A stretch of 64,000 nt of DNA from Planktotalea arctica (GCF_002105285.1 NZ_MUHR01000020.1:51530-115529), one strand, 5' to 3'; counted from the first letter of the stretch, positions 49,592 to 58,846 are shown. Translations and numbers: made by a program. The notes: generated from the letters alone by a model not told the origin.

Positions 49592-49656
49592 GTGGTCTGC
49601 TCTTCCATTGTTGCGCTCAGCCTTGATTGATTACCATGTGCGCGCCCTGTTTCAAG

Positions 49657-50508
49657 CTATCTTTGACACTTCGGGCAATAGAAGCTGGAACGAGCCGATT
49701 GCACGGTGCGGTTGATCGCGCTTGTGCAGCCGGGCGTGCGGCACGGCGCGCCCTCGCGTCCATAAACGTCGAAACTGTGCTGGAAATATCCTAAATCTCC
49801 ATCTGCCTGACGAAAATCTTTGAGCGATGATCCGCCCGCTTCGATCGCTTCGCCAAGCACTTGGCGGATGATCGGAACTAGCGCTTCGACGCTGGTTTTG
49901 GTTATCTTGTTTGCCTTGCGCAGGGGTGAGATGCGGGCGCGGTAAAGTACTTCGCAGACATAGATATTTCCCAGACCTGCGACGATTCTCTGGTCCAGAA
50001 GCGCGGTTTTGATCGGGCTGGTTTTTGCCTTGAGGGCCTGCACAAGATAGCTTTCGTCAAAACTATTCCCAAGCGGCTCGGGCCCGATGCTCGAGAGCAG
50101 TTTATGCGCATCGGCTGTGGCGGTATCTAGCAGGTCCATCGCCCCGAAGCGACGTGGATCATTAAAGGTGATGCGCGCGCCGCTGTCCATGTGTAGGACC
50201 ACATGATCATGCTTTTCCGGGGCTGGGTGATCGTGCGCGAATGCGCCAAGTTTCGCGCCGGAAATCAGCATGCGGCCTGACATGCCCAAATGTATCAGCA
50301 GCGATTCGCCCGTGTCGAGATCCGCAAGGATGTACTTGGAGCGTCGCCTCAGCCGCTCGATGCGCGCGCCTGTTAGCCTCTCGCTCATTCCAGCAGGGAA
50401 GGGCCAGCGCAGATCGGGGCGATTCACATCCGCTTTTGCGATGCGCGCGCCCTCCATCACGGGTGCCAGTCCGCGGCGAACCGTCTCAACCTCGGGCAAT
50501 TCAGGCAT
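49657..50508 (-). CDS. mutM: Formamidopyrimidine-DNA glycosylase
   Basis: 283 residues beginning [14 protein letters not shown], with the catalytic Pro2 and Glu3. [25 protein letters not shown] is the helix-two-turn-helix. The C-terminal zinc finger has its four Cys in GAPCRTPGC and SFYCPKCQR. It removes 8-oxoguanine and ring-opened purines. It is divergent from ubiE. Confidence 0.97.
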   Translation of the reverse strand: MPELPEVETVRRGLAPVMEGARIAKADVNRPDLRWPFPAGMSERLTGARIERLRRRSKYILADLDTGESLLIHLGMSGRMLISGAKLGAFAHDHPAPEKHDHVVLHMDSGARITFNDPRRFGAMDLLDTATADAHKLLSSIGPEPLGNSFDESYLVQALKAKTSPIKTALLDQRIVAGLGNIYVCEVLYRARISPLRKANKITKTSVEALVPIIRQVLGEAIEAGGSSLKDFRQADGDLGYFQHSFDVYGREGAPCRTPGCTSAINRTVQSARSSFYCPKCQR

Positions 50509-50604
50509 GTCGGCCCCTTTCAGCTAGGTCTGTCCAATTGGGCGCATTGCAGCGGGTGTTTGGCGCTCTATAAGAAGGGTGAACCACAAGGACAACAAGA
50601 TCTC

Positions 50605-51357
50605 ATGAGCGATCAGCCCCAAGACACCACTCATTTCGGTTTTCAAACTGTGCCCGAATCCGAGAAAGCGAGCCGTGTGCAAGGCGTGTTCAACTCGGTC
50701 GCCTCCAAATACGATATCATGAACGATGTCATGTCCATGGGCATTCACCGCGTGTGGAAAGATGCGATGATGGATTGGCTTGCGCCGCGCGCGGGACAGC
50801 GGCTTCTTGATGTCGCGGGCGGCACCGGTGATATTTCGTTCCGTTTTTTGAAGCGGGCTGGACGTGGGCATGCGACGGTTCTGGATATAACCGAGCCGAT
50901 GTTGATCGAGGGGCGCAAACGCGCCGAGGCTGGCCAGATGATAGATTCGCTCGATTGGGTGGTCGGGGATGCGATGGCGCTGCCGTTCGAGGACAACACC
51001 TTCGACGTTTACACGATCAGCTTCGGCATCCGAAATGTGACCCGCCCGCAAGAGGCCCTGAATGAGGCGTTTCGCGTGCTGCGCCCCGGTGGCCGCTTGA
51101 TGGTGCTGGAGTTCTCGCAGATCCCGAATCCAGCGATGCAATGGGCTTATGATCGCTATTCCTTCAATGTGATCCCGCCTATGGGCAAGCTGATCGCCAA
51201 TGATGCGGACAGTTATCAATATCTCGTCGAATCGATCCGCAAATTTCCCGATCAGGAGACGTTTCTCGACATGTTGCGCAAGGCGGGCTTTGAGAATGCG
51301 AAGTATCGTAATCTGACTATGGGCATTGCTGCGCTTCACTCCGGTTGGAAAATTTAA
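50605..51357 (+). CDS. ubiE: Ubiquinone/menaquinone biosynthesis C-methyltransferase
   Basis: 250 residues from ATG 50605 (AAGGAC upstream). Class I SAM methyltransferase with [40 protein letters not shown] (SAM motif I), [13 protein letters not shown] and [14 protein letters not shown], all UbiE signatures. It methylates the ubiquinone precursor ring. ubiB follows after 3 bp. Confidence 0.97.
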   Translation: MSDQPQDTTHFGFQTVPESEKASRVQGVFNSVASKYDIMNDVMSMGIHRVWKDAMMDWLAPRAGQRLLDVAGGTGDISFRFLKRAGRGHATVLDITEPMLIEGRKRAEAGQMIDSLDWVVGDAMALPFEDNTFDVYTISFGIRNVTRPQEALNEAFRVLRPGGRLMVLEFSQIPNPAMQWAYDRYSFNVIPPMGKLIANDADSYQYLVESIRKFPDQETFLDMLRKAGFENAKYRNLTMGIAALHSGWKI

Positions 51358-51360
51358 GCG

Positions 51361-52896
51361 ATGCGCGGACCGCATAATATCTGGCGCCTGATCGTCACCG
51401 GCGCAACTTTGGAGCGGACCGGTGCCATGGGCATCGTGCTTGATGCGATGGATGCGCCGCGCTCGTTGCGCGTTGCCGCGCGTATGTTGGGGTGGCCGTT
51501 CAAATGGCTTGGCTACAAAGGCGATCTGAGCATGCCACCCGCGCCGCGTGCGCTAACGGCGCTTGGACCGGCCTATATCAAATTTGGTCAGGTGCTTTCG
51601 ACGCGTCCCGACGTGGTTGGTGATGAAATGGCAGGCCAGATGCGGGTGTTGCAGGATAAACTGCCGCCGTTTCCCATCGAGGTCGCCAAACGATCGGTCA
51701 CCGAAGAGTTGGGTCGCCCCGCTGATGAACTGTTCAGCATGTTTAGCGAACCGGTTGCGGCCGCGTCGATTGCCCAGGTCCACCAAGCGACTATCGCCGA
51801 AACTGGCGAAATCGTCGCCGTTAAAGTGCTGCGCCCCGGGATAGAAAAGGCGTTTCGCAAGGATATCGATGCCTTCTACTTTGGCGCTCAGATGGTCGAG
51901 TTACTGTCGCCGAGCTCTCGTCGATTGCGGCCGATGGATGTGATCGAGCATTTCGAAGGCGTCGTCATGGGCGAATTGGATTTGCGCCTTGAGAGTTCTG
52001 CAGCGTCGGAGTTTTTGGCTAATACCAAAGGTGATGCGGGTTTTTCCCTGCCTGAAATCAAGTGGAACCTTTCGGCAAAACGCGTGATGACGCTGGGCTG
52101 GGCCGATGGCGTACCGCTGGGTGACAACGATGCGATCGACGCTGCCGGGCATGATCGATCAGCCCTTGCCACGCGGGTTTTGCAGTTGTTCTTGCAACAT
52201 GCGCTGCGTGACGGGTTCTTTCATGCGGATATGCACCAAGGTAACCTGAAGGTTGCGCCGAACGGCGATATCATCGCCTATGACTTTGGTATCATGGGCC
52301 ATATCGATGAATATACCCGCCGCGTTTATGCTGAAATCCTGTTCGGTTTTATCCGCCGCGACTACAAGCGTGTCGCAGAAGTTCATTTTGAAGCGGGATA
52401 TGTACCTGCAGATCGCGACGTGGATGAATTTGCGCGGGCCTTGCGCGCAGTGGGCGAGCCGATCTTCGGAATGGACGCGACGCATATATCCATGGCCCGT
52501 TTGCTTAACTATCTCTTCGAAGTGACCGAGCGTTTTGGGATGGAAACGCGGACAGAGCTTATTTTGCTTCAACGCACCATGGTCGTCGTGGAGGGTGTCG
52601 CACGTTCGCTTGATTCGCGTATGAACATTTGGCAAGTCGCGCAGCCCGTCGTCGAAGACTATATCAAAGGCAGCATCGGGCCACGCGCTATCGGAAGTGA
52701 TCTTGCGAAAACGGCGAAGGTGCTGGCGCGGTTTGGGCCGCGTTTGCCCGGGTTGGTCGAAGCGGCCTTGATCCGTCAAGCGCAGGAATCGCCAAGCTAT
52801 GCGCCCGGCAAGACCCGCAGCCGCAGTCTATGGTTTCTGTCAGGGGTTCTGACCGGGGCAGTCATACTTGGAGCCAGTCTTATTTTATGGCTTTAG
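51361..52896 (+). CDS. ubiB: Ubiquinone biosynthesis atypical kinase UbiB
   Basis: 511 residues. The UbiB/ABC1 kinase-like domain contains the KxGQ motif in GPAYIKFGQVLSTRPD, the alanine-rich loop AAASIAQVHQA, VAVKVLRPG, and the catalytic-loop FFHADMHQGNL with YDFGIMGHID. One or two transmembrane helices close the protein (LSGVLTGAVILGASLILWL). UbiB supports coenzyme Q biosynthesis, possibly by lipid handling through ATP hydrolysis. It is probably co-transcribed with ubiE and is convergent with flgD with 2 bp between the stops. Confidence 0.96.
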   Translation: MRGPHNIWRLIVTGATLERTGAMGIVLDAMDAPRSLRVAARMLGWPFKWLGYKGDLSMPPAPRALTALGPAYIKFGQVLSTRPDVVGDEMAGQMRVLQDKLPPFPIEVAKRSVTEELGRPADELFSMFSEPVAAASIAQVHQATIAETGEIVAVKVLRPGIEKAFRKDIDAFYFGAQMVELLSPSSRRLRPMDVIEHFEGVVMGELDLRLESSAASEFLANTKGDAGFSLPEIKWNLSAKRVMTLGWADGVPLGDNDAIDAAGHDRSALATRVLQLFLQHALRDGFFHADMHQGNLKVAPNGDIIAYDFGIMGHIDEYTRRVYAEILFGFIRRDYKRVAEVHFEAGYVPADRDVDEFARALRAVGEPIFGMDATHISMARLLNYLFEVTERFGMETRTELILLQRTMVVVEGVARSLDSRMNIWQVAQPVVEDYIKGSIGPRAIGSDLAKTAKVLARFGPRLPGLVEAALIRQAQESPSYAPGKTRSRSLWFLSGVLTGAVILGASLILWL

Positions 52897-52898
52897 GG

Positions 52899-53573
52899 CT
52901 ATTCAGGGCTGCGCAGGGCCGACACGTCGCTTGGTGTGACTAGAATATTCCCCTCAAGCAGTAATAGGGTTTCGCCGTTCTCGATAATTGCTTCGCGTAC
53001 ACGATTGTAGGGCGAAGCCGAATCGTTCGAGCGCAATGACCCATCTTTGAATGTTTCGACGCTAAATTGGTAAATGCCTTCCTTCGCCGTGGTGCCGTCA
53101 GCGAGCTTGCCATCCCATTTGTGATCTGCGCCATCGACAGGAATGTCGAGCCGCGTTGCTAGTTCTCCGGCCTCGGTCCTGATGACCAGCACGCGGCGAT
53201 CGGCATCCTGAAATTCAGGCAAGACCAGATCAACGTCAGTGCCGTTGAATTGCGCAGCCGAACCCGCGCGAACATCCATGCCAACCCATTGCCCTAAGGC
53301 TCCGATACCACCGCCTGACATCGATGCGGCCAGTGTAGTTAGCAGATCATTCGTCAACACTTGTTGCTCGACCGAAGAAAAGGTCGCTAGTTGGACGGCG
53401 TAATCGGCTGAATCGACGGGGTTTAGCGGATCCTGGTTCTCCATCTGGACGGTCAACATCTTGAGAAAGGTCTCAAAATCGCTGCTGATCCCGGAGCTGC
53501 TTTGTGTCGGTGAGATGTCTGTCGGAGCGGGAAGAAGCGGTTGGATTGGGGCCGCGGTGCTTACAATTGTCAT
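52899..53573 (-). CDS. flgD: Flagellar hook capping protein FlgD
   Basis: 224 residues. The conserved N-terminal block is FETFLKMLTVQMENQDPLNPVDSADYAVQLATFSSVEQQ. A FlgD Ig-like/tudor region follows (VRAGSAAQFNGTDVDL and KWDGKLADG). It forms the scaffold on which hook subunits assemble. It starts 4 bp after fliK on the same strand. Confidence 0.95.
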   Translation of the reverse strand: MTIVSTAAPIQPLLPAPTDISPTQSSSGISSDFETFLKMLTVQMENQDPLNPVDSADYAVQLATFSSVEQQVLTNDLLTTLAASMSGGGIGALGQWVGMDVRAGSAAQFNGTDVDLVLPEFQDADRRVLVIRTEAGELATRLDIPVDGADHKWDGKLADGTTAKEGIYQFSVETFKDGSLRSNDSASPYNRVREAIIENGETLLLLEGNILVTPSDVSALRSPE

Positions 53574-53577
53574 TGGA

Positions 53578-54957
53578 TCATATCCTGATGTCTAGGCCAC
53601 TGTTCGTCGAAAGCTGGCGGATTTGAACGATTTGTTCGCTGTCATCTACTTTTTGTTTGGCAATGTCTTCGCGGCGGGATTTTGCGGATTGCCCAGCCGG
53701 CCCATCGCCTTGGTCACCAAAGGAAAACGTTGCGTTTTCAATACCCATCGCGCGAAATTGCTGTTGCAAGTGATCTAGTTGACGGCGGATGATTTCTTGG
53801 GTTTCGGCGCGTTCAGCGGTCAACGTAAATGCAGGGCCTTGCGTGGTGTGATCCAGCTTGATCGTTAAGCGGCCCATGTCATCAGGTGTCAGAGCGACAT
53901 CGATTTGACCACCGACGTCGCGTAGCGTGATTAATGCATCTGAGATCTTCGGAGCATTTTCGGCGGACAAGACTGGGCGCGCCGTAAGTGTGATCTGTGT
54001 TTGAGCGGCGCTATTTTGCGCATTCTGAGACGGCACAAATGTTTTCATAGCTTCTGTTTCGCGTGTTGGCTTTTCTGTCCAAACGTCCAGGGTAGCGGGC
54101 TCGATCGCGGTTGGGGCTGCGCCGGGTAGAATGGACCCACTTGTGTGTTCGACGCTCGCGGCCTTGCTGGCGACAGAGGATGTGACCTTTTCCCCAAGCA
54201 ATGCAGTGCTTGTGGCTTTGTTTGGGAAAGGCATGTCCTCAACGCTGTGATGTTTGCGAGTTTGCTCTGGCTCATCCCCGCCGGATTGAAACGCAATTTC
54301 TAAACGTGCATCTGCGGATATGCTCAAAGTCGCTTGGGCATTCTGGGAAGCCTTTGGCGTGTTAGGCAGGTCCAAGGGCAATTCATTAGGTAAAGTTCGG
54401 TGTTTCAAGTTCGAAATTACATCCCCTGATGCCGCAAGTGGGATTTCGTCGATCCAGTGTTGATTGATATGCCGCTGGTCAAGCGCAGATTTATACTTCA
54501 ATTCGGGCTCGTGCCCCTCGTGATCATATGCAGGATTGCTTTGTGCCGTTTGAAATTGCGAAAAATGACCGTCTATCGCGTCATCTGAATTCAATTGTGT
54601 TCCTGTATCGGCTTCGGCTTGATCGTGGGCTGCCAACTGATTTTCTGGCATATCTTGCAGCATATTTTTTCCAATATTGGGCACATCGTTGGCATCTATC
54701 GCGCTACCGTTGGTCGGCACATGTGCTGGCTTCTCTTCAGTTTCGACCTCTGCTGCCGCCTTGTCTTGGGTCGTGGGCAACGTGACTTCAGCTTTGACGG
54801 TTTTTTGCTTCGCGGACATGCTTTCAAGAAGTTTGGAAAAAGTTTTCTTGGCTGCAGAAGGCGATGAAGGCGACGAAGGTAAAGCATCGTCATGGCTGCC
54901 TGCTTTCACACTCGTCAATACCGGGCGGGCGATATGTTGGTCTGGCAGAGGGATCAT
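53578..54957 (-). CDS. fliK: Flagellar hook-length control protein FliK
   Basis: About 459 residues from an ATG with GGAG upstream (an ATG 39 bases earlier is less likely). The long N-terminal part is low in hydrophobics, Ser/Ala/Glu/Thr-rich and poorly conserved, as expected of a molecular ruler. The C-terminal Flg_hook domain (about 340-430) has GGQIDVALTPDDMGRLTIKL and LDHLQQQFRAMGIENATFSF. It sets hook length and triggers the export switch in FlhB, which is encoded at 62409. Confidence 0.9.
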   Translation of the reverse strand: MIPLPDQHIARPVLTSVKAGSHDDALPSSPSSPSAAKKTFSKLLESMSAKQKTVKAEVTLPTTQDKAAAEVETEEKPAHVPTNGSAIDANDVPNIGKNMLQDMPENQLAAHDQAEADTGTQLNSDDAIDGHFSQFQTAQSNPAYDHEGHEPELKYKSALDQRHINQHWIDEIPLAASGDVISNLKHRTLPNELPLDLPNTPKASQNAQATLSISADARLEIAFQSGGDEPEQTRKHHSVEDMPFPNKATSTALLGEKVTSSVASKAASVEHTSGSILPGAAPTAIEPATLDVWTEKPTRETEAMKTFVPSQNAQNSAAQTQITLTARPVLSAENAPKISDALITLRDVGGQIDVALTPDDMGRLTIKLDHTTQGPAFTLTAERAETQEIIRRQLDHLQQQFRAMGIENATFSFGDQGDGPAGQSAKSRREDIAKQKVDDSEQIVQIRQLSTNSGLDIRI

Positions 54958-55000
54958 TTTGGGCTCCGTAGTGTGGAGCGTCTTTTTAGCGTGCAACCGG

Positions 55001-55015
55001 TTACCAGTTGTTTAC
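55001..55015. promoter_or_regulatory. TTAC-N7-TTAC motif between fliK and the rod-binding gene
   Basis: TTAC at 55001-55004 and TTAC at 55012-55015 are separated by exactly 7 bp, in the 108-bp space between divergent flagellar genes. The spacing and TTA cores resemble the CtrA site TTAA-N7-TTAA with one changed base in each half. CtrA controls motility in many Rhodobacteraceae. A related TTAG-N7-TTAG lies before the flagellin gene. Confidence 0.35.
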
Positions 55016-55065
55016 CGCAATGCGTTATTTCCGAAAAAATCGACTGAAAATGAAGGTAAGGTTTT

Positions 55066-55344
55066 ATGATATCTCCATCTACCAGCGGATTGCAGGTTGC
55101 TGCACCGCAAGGCCCGCGTCCAGACACGGCGTTGAGCACTGGACAGCAACTCGAAGCGGTATTTCTAACGGAAATGCTCAAGATTGCGGGCGTTGGTAAA
55201 GTCCCTGAAACCTTTGGGGGCGGGGCTGGGGAAGACCAGTTCGCTTCGTTCTTGAGAGAGGCGCAGGCAAAGGAAATGGTGCGCGCGGGAGGGCTAGGTT
55301 TGGCGGCACACTTTGATCAATCAATAAAGGATGCAGCAAAATGA
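55066..55344 (+). CDS. flgJ: Rod-binding protein (FlgJ N-terminal-type)
   Basis: 92 residues matching only the rod-binding half of enterobacterial FlgJ. STGQQLEAVFLTEMLKIAG, the Gly-rich loop TFGGGAGEDQFASFLREAQAKEM and GGLGLAAHFDQSI are the family blocks. It caps the growing rod in the periplasm. The muramidase half is absent; a separate SLT protein at 58847 in the same cluster could supply it. The stop overlaps the next gene's start. Confidence 0.9.
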   Translation: MISPSTSGLQVAAPQGPRPDTALSTGQQLEAVFLTEMLKIAGVGKVPETFGGGAGEDQFASFLREAQAKEMVRAGGLGLAAHFDQSIKDAAK

Positions 55345-55694
55345 GCATTGTGGGTAAAGTTTCTGAAAAACTGGACGCATTATTGGAGCGGGAATATGCA
55401 GCACTGCTTGATGGGGATCTGGCAAGTATCGAACGGCTAGGTTCCGAAAAAGTGGTGCTATTGGAAAAAATCTCTGTCGCTGGGGTAGATGACCTTGATG
55501 GTTTCGCATCGCTGCGAAACCGGTTGATCCGCAATCAAACGCTTGCCCAAAGTGCGATCGAGGGGATGCGCATGGCGATCCGGCGCGTCAAGGAAATCAA
55601 AGAGGTGTCGGCGAGCCTAAGAACCTATCGCAAGGACGGCAAAAAAATGCAGGTTGCGATTCGCGATGGTGACGCATTGTCAAAACGAAGTTGA
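55341..55694 (+). CDS. FlgN-like flagellar export chaperone
   Basis: 117 residues from an ATG overlapping the rod-binding gene's stop (ATGA). It is almost wholly helical and charged (EKLDALLEREYAALLDGDLASIERL and LIRNQTLAQSAIEGMRMAIRRVKEI), as FlgN is. FlgN escorts the hook-filament junction proteins FlgK and FlgL to the export gate. The assignment rests on size, helix pattern and position, so it is moderate. Confidence 0.7.
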   Translation: MSIVGKVSEKLDALLEREYAALLDGDLASIERLGSEKVVLLEKISVAGVDDLDGFASLRNRLIRNQTLAQSAIEGMRMAIRRVKEIKEVSASLRTYRKDGKKMQVAIRDGDALSKRS

Positions 55695-55718
55695 AAATTA
55701 GAACTAAAATACAAGAAC

Positions 55719-55839
55719 TTGGCAGGTCAGGTTTAGGACTCCGTTAGGTTTCCCCTGCCAAAAGGTCGAGGCGCTCGGTGATCCGGGTGGCGCAAGGAAT
55801 GTTTCAAGCACTGCTTGCATCGTCAGTACGACCTTTTGG
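55719..55839 (+). promoter_or_regulatory. Overlapping inverted repeats in the flagellin leader
   Basis: TTGGCAGG (55719-55726) is complementary to CCTGCCAA (55754-55761). CCAAAAGGTCG (55758-55768) is complementary to CGACCTTTTGG (55829-55839). The two pairings share 55758-55761, so only one can form completely. A short GCAAG/CTTGC stem (55792-55796, 55814-55818) lies inside the second. TTAG-N7-TTAG (55733-55747) sits in the loop of the first. The region ends 63 bases before the flagellin ATG. A role in FlbT/FlaF-type control of flagellin mRNA is plausible. Confidence 0.5.
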
Positions 55840-55902
55840 CCGTCCTAAGGGGGCGGGGAACTAAAATTGGTGCAAAGCATCAAAGCCTAAAGGATAATAT
55901 CA

Positions 55903-57117
55903 ATGTCTAGTATTTTGACAAACACAAGCGCCATGGTTGCGCTTCAAACGCTTAAGTCCATCAACTCAGGGCTGGCACAAACCCAAGGGGAAATCGCGAC
56001 GGGTAAATCCATCGCGTCTTCGGCCGACAATTCGGCAGTTTGGGCGATTTCCAAAGTGATGGAATCCGACGTTAAAGGGTTCAAGGCGATCTCCGACAGT
56101 CTTTCGCTGGGTAAATCAACGGTCGCGGTTGCGCGACAGGCAGCTGAAACCGTCACTGATTTGTTGACTGAAATGAAAGGCAAGATCGTTGCTGCGCAAG
56201 AAGATAACGTTGATCGAACTAAGATCAACGACGATGTCACCGCGCTTAGCGAACAGATCGAATCGGTGGTCGCTGCGGCGCAGTTCAACGGCCTCAATTT
56301 GGTCGATGGTCTGGCTGGCAACGTGGACATCCTATCCTCGCTGGATCGCAATGCGACTGGCGCTGTCACTGCTTCCACGATCCAGGTGACGGGTCAGGAC
56401 CTTGCAGTTGGCGGTTACACTGCCAACGACATTTTTGCTTCCTCTGGTGGTACCCCCTCGACAAATGGCGATACGGTCGCACTGTCACTTGATAACGGCG
56501 GTGGCAACGACACTATCGTTATCGACGACACTGCTCAAACAGCGTTTGGCGAGGGGGACCGCGTTGTCGTGCGCATCGGTGATCGAGAGGCGTCCTACAC
56601 TGTGACGGAAGCGGATGTGAACGCGACTTCGTCCTCTGATATGGTCGCTGTTGGTCTTAAAAATGCGATCGATGCGCTTGGGATCGAAGACCTTGCTGTC
56701 GATTATGACAGCGGCAGCCCCGGTCAGCTTACTTTCACCAACAATAGCGGTAATGACTTTTCTGTCAGTGGGCAGTTCCTGAACGCAGGATCGGGTGGGC
56801 TTGGCGCGCTCGATAGCATTGATGTGTCCACTGCGCTGGGTGCAGATGGGGCGCTTGGTACAATCGAAACATTGATCGGCACGGCGATCGATGCGGCCGC
56901 CTCTCTTGGTTCTGTTGAAGGGCGGATCAACACGCAAAGTGACTTTGTCTCCAAATTGACTGATTCCCTGCGCGCTGGCATCGGCTCTCTTGTGGATGCC
57001 GATATGGAGGAAGCTTCGGCAAAACTTCAGGCGCTTCAGGTTCAGCAACAGCTGGGTGTTCAAGCTCTGTCGATTGCGAACCAGGCACCGCAGAGCCTTC
57101 TCTCGCTCTTCCGTTAA
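55903..57117 (+). CDS. Flagellin
   Basis: 404 residues. The conserved N-terminal helices (MSSILTNTSAMVALQTLKSI, GEIATGKSIASSADNSA and AAQFNGLNLVDG) and C-terminal helices (GSLVDADMEEASAKLQALQVQQQLG, ending QSLLSLFR) flank a variable, Gly/Asp/Ser-rich surface region (about 150-310). It has no cysteine, as usual, and forms the filament. AAAGGA precedes the ATG after a 208-bp leader region with strong inverted repeats. flaF and flbT follow. Confidence 0.96.
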   Translation: MSSILTNTSAMVALQTLKSINSGLAQTQGEIATGKSIASSADNSAVWAISKVMESDVKGFKAISDSLSLGKSTVAVARQAAETVTDLLTEMKGKIVAAQEDNVDRTKINDDVTALSEQIESVVAAAQFNGLNLVDGLAGNVDILSSLDRNATGAVTASTIQVTGQDLAVGGYTANDIFASSGGTPSTNGDTVALSLDNGGGNDTIVIDDTAQTAFGEGDRVVVRIGDREASYTVTEADVNATSSSDMVAVGLKNAIDALGIEDLAVDYDSGSPGQLTFTNNSGNDFSVSGQFLNAGSGGLGALDSIDVSTALGADGALGTIETLIGTAIDAAASLGSVEGRINTQSDFVSKLTDSLRAGIGSLVDADMEEASAKLQALQVQQQLGVQALSIANQAPQSLLSLFR

Positions 57118-57125
57118 TTGGTTGC

Positions 57126-57153
57126 TGGAGAGCGCCAATTCCAGCGCTCTCCA
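57126..57153 (+). terminator. Hairpin after the flagellin gene
   Basis: TGGAGAGCGC (57126-57135) pairs perfectly with GCGCTCTCCA (57144-57153) with an 8-base loop. It starts 9 bp after the flagellin stop. The following ACTTT is a weak T-run, so it may let some transcripts read on into flaF while protecting the flagellin mRNA. Confidence 0.7.
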
Positions 57154-57189
57154 ACTTTCACTGACTTGATGGCCTGAGGAGGCACACCA

Positions 57190-57558
57190 ATGAACAGCGC
57201 ACTCGTTGCTGCGAGACGATATTCATCGTTGAGCGAACACACACGCAGTCCGAAGGATTTGGAATATGATGTTATTCTGGATGTCACACGCGAGTTGAAA
57301 TCACATTCCGGCGCTGGCACCACAAAATTTTCTGAGCTTGCCAGAGCATTGAACAAGAACGAACGCTTGTGGATCGAAATCGGAACTCAAGTGGCGGACC
57401 CCGACAACGCATTGAGCCCTGATTTACGGGCTCGCTTGTTCTATTTGGCACAATTCGTTGGGCATCAAACCAGCAAGGTCTTTGGCGGAAGCGCACGTGT
57501 AGAAAGCCTTGTAGAGACAAATGTTGCGGTTCTTCGCGGCCTCAAAGGAAAGGCATAA
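57190..57558 (+). CDS. flaF: Flagellin synthesis regulator FlaF
   Basis: 122 residues. ALVAARRYSSLSEHTRSPKDLEYDVILDVTRELKS and NERLWIEIGTQVADPDNALSPDLRARLFYLAQFV are FlaF blocks. In Caulobacter FlaF is needed for flagellin translation and secretion and acts against FlbT. flbT starts 3 bp later, so the pair is co-translated. Confidence 0.95.
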   Translation: MNSALVAARRYSSLSEHTRSPKDLEYDVILDVTRELKSHSGAGTTKFSELARALNKNERLWIEIGTQVADPDNALSPDLRARLFYLAQFVGHQTSKVFGGSARVESLVETNVAVLRGLKGKA

Positions 57559-57561
57559 AAA

Positions 57562-57966
57562 ATGGTAGGTCTTGTCCTTAAGCTAGGTCCGAAAGAGCGT
57601 ATTTTGATCAATGGGGCGGTCTTGGAAAATGGAAACCGCAGATCGCGGTTTTCGATTGTGACGCCAAGCGCGAATGTTCTGCGATTGAAGGATGCAATTC
57701 ACCCCGAAGCGGCAAATACTCCCATGGGTCGCGTTTGCTATCAATTGCAATTGATCTTGGCGGGTAATAGCGATCCCTCCGAAGCGTCCCAGCAGATTGC
57801 TAGGCAAATTTCTGAACTGGCACGTATACTTATAGACCCATTTTGGCAGGAACATCTGGCGCGTGCGCGGATGGCCGTTGTGCAGGGGAAGTTCTACAAC
57901 GCGCTTAAATCGCTGAAGCTCTTGCTCCCTCTCGAGCGTGAACTTCTATCGCGTCAAGTGTGCTAA
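57562..57966 (+). CDS. flbT: Flagellin mRNA repressor FlbT
   Basis: 134 residues. GLVLKLGPKERILINGAVLENGNRRSRFSI is the family start and KFYNALKSLKLLLPLEREL the C-terminal helix. In Caulobacter FlbT binds the flagellin mRNA leader and destabilises it until the hook is complete. The nearby flagellin leader with strong repeats is a natural target here. Confidence 0.95.
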   Translation: MVGLVLKLGPKERILINGAVLENGNRRSRFSIVTPSANVLRLKDAIHPEAANTPMGRVCYQLQLILAGNSDPSEASQQIARQISELARILIDPFWQEHLARARMAVVQGKFYNALKSLKLLLPLERELLSRQVC

Positions 57967-57976
57967 GGTTGGTGAA

Positions 57977-58765
57977 ATGGGATTTCAACCAATCGTCGTC
58001 GGTACAGGGCTTGTTGCTTGGCGCAACTTGCAAAGAACGCTACCTAGTCAGATGGAGGTGTTCTCCAACAGTGCAGAGCAAAAACGACTGACCACACATT
58101 TCGAACAAAAAGCAGGTTCTCTTAGATCAGCGGAAGATGTGGTCGCAGATCGCCAAATTTTGTCCGTCGCTCTTGGCGCTTACGGGTTACAGGACGATCT
58201 GAGCAATCGCTTTTTCGTCAAGCGCATTTTGGCTGAGGGGGCGAGCGATGCAGATTCCTTGGCCAATCGCATGTCAGATAGCCGCTACAAAAACCTCGCC
58301 ACTGACTTTGCCTTTGATGGGCTTGGTTCTTTCGTTGGCCTTTTGCCGAGCACAGCAGAAGAGATGATCCATAATTATAGGGCGCAAAGTTTTGCGGTTT
58401 TAGTGGGTGAAACCCGGCCTAACTTGCGGCTTGCCTTGAATGCAGAGACAGAATTCCAGAAACTTGCTGATCTGGATGTGAGCGAAGATGCGAAATGGTT
58501 CCTCGTTATGGGCAATCCGCCACTCAGATCTGTACTTGAGACTGCACTTGGACTGCCCGCGTCATTTGGTCAGTTGGATATAGACAAACAACTCGAGGTT
58601 TTCCGGGATAAATCTTTGAGCACCTTTGGTGTTGGCGAAATTGATGAGCTTGCATCGCATGGCCTAAGCTCTGACGTGATCGACCGCTTTCTTTTGCGCG
58701 ACCAGCTAAAGCAAGGGCAAAGCTATTCATCACAAAATATAGCTTTGCAGTTGCTGTCCGCCTGA
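57977..58765 (+). CDS. DUF1217 flagellar-cluster protein
   Basis: 262 residues from ATG 57977; codons upstream overlap flbT. Repeated helical blocks (KRLTTHFEQKAGSLRSAEDVVADRQILSVALGAYGLQDDL and RYKNLATDFAFDGLG) match DUF1217, a family found in alphaproteobacterial flagellar loci. The repetitive helical layout suggests a structural or assembly role. The function has not been settled. Confidence 0.85.
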   Translation: MGFQPIVVGTGLVAWRNLQRTLPSQMEVFSNSAEQKRLTTHFEQKAGSLRSAEDVVADRQILSVALGAYGLQDDLSNRFFVKRILAEGASDADSLANRMSDSRYKNLATDFAFDGLGSFVGLLPSTAEEMIHNYRAQSFAVLVGETRPNLRLALNAETEFQKLADLDVSEDAKWFLVMGNPPLRSVLETALGLPASFGQLDIDKQLEVFRDKSLSTFGVGEIDELASHGLSSDVIDRFLLRDQLKQGQSYSSQNIALQLLSA

Positions 58766-58846
58766 TCATGGTTACTAATTGTAAAGCTCTCGCCAGTAAG
58801 ACGGATTGCAACGATGCAATTTGGCGGGGCTATAGTGATCCGAAGC

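Noticed and set aside
55719..55739. TTGGCAGG in the flagellin leader as a sigma-54 -24 box
   Set aside because: There is no GC at the -12 position at the required spacing; the sequence is better explained as an arm of an inverted repeat.
55779..55807. TGATCC in the flagellin leader as a sigma-E promoter
   Set aside because: The sequence 18 bp downstream is TTCAA, which is not a sigma-E -10, and flagellin is not an expected sigma-E target.
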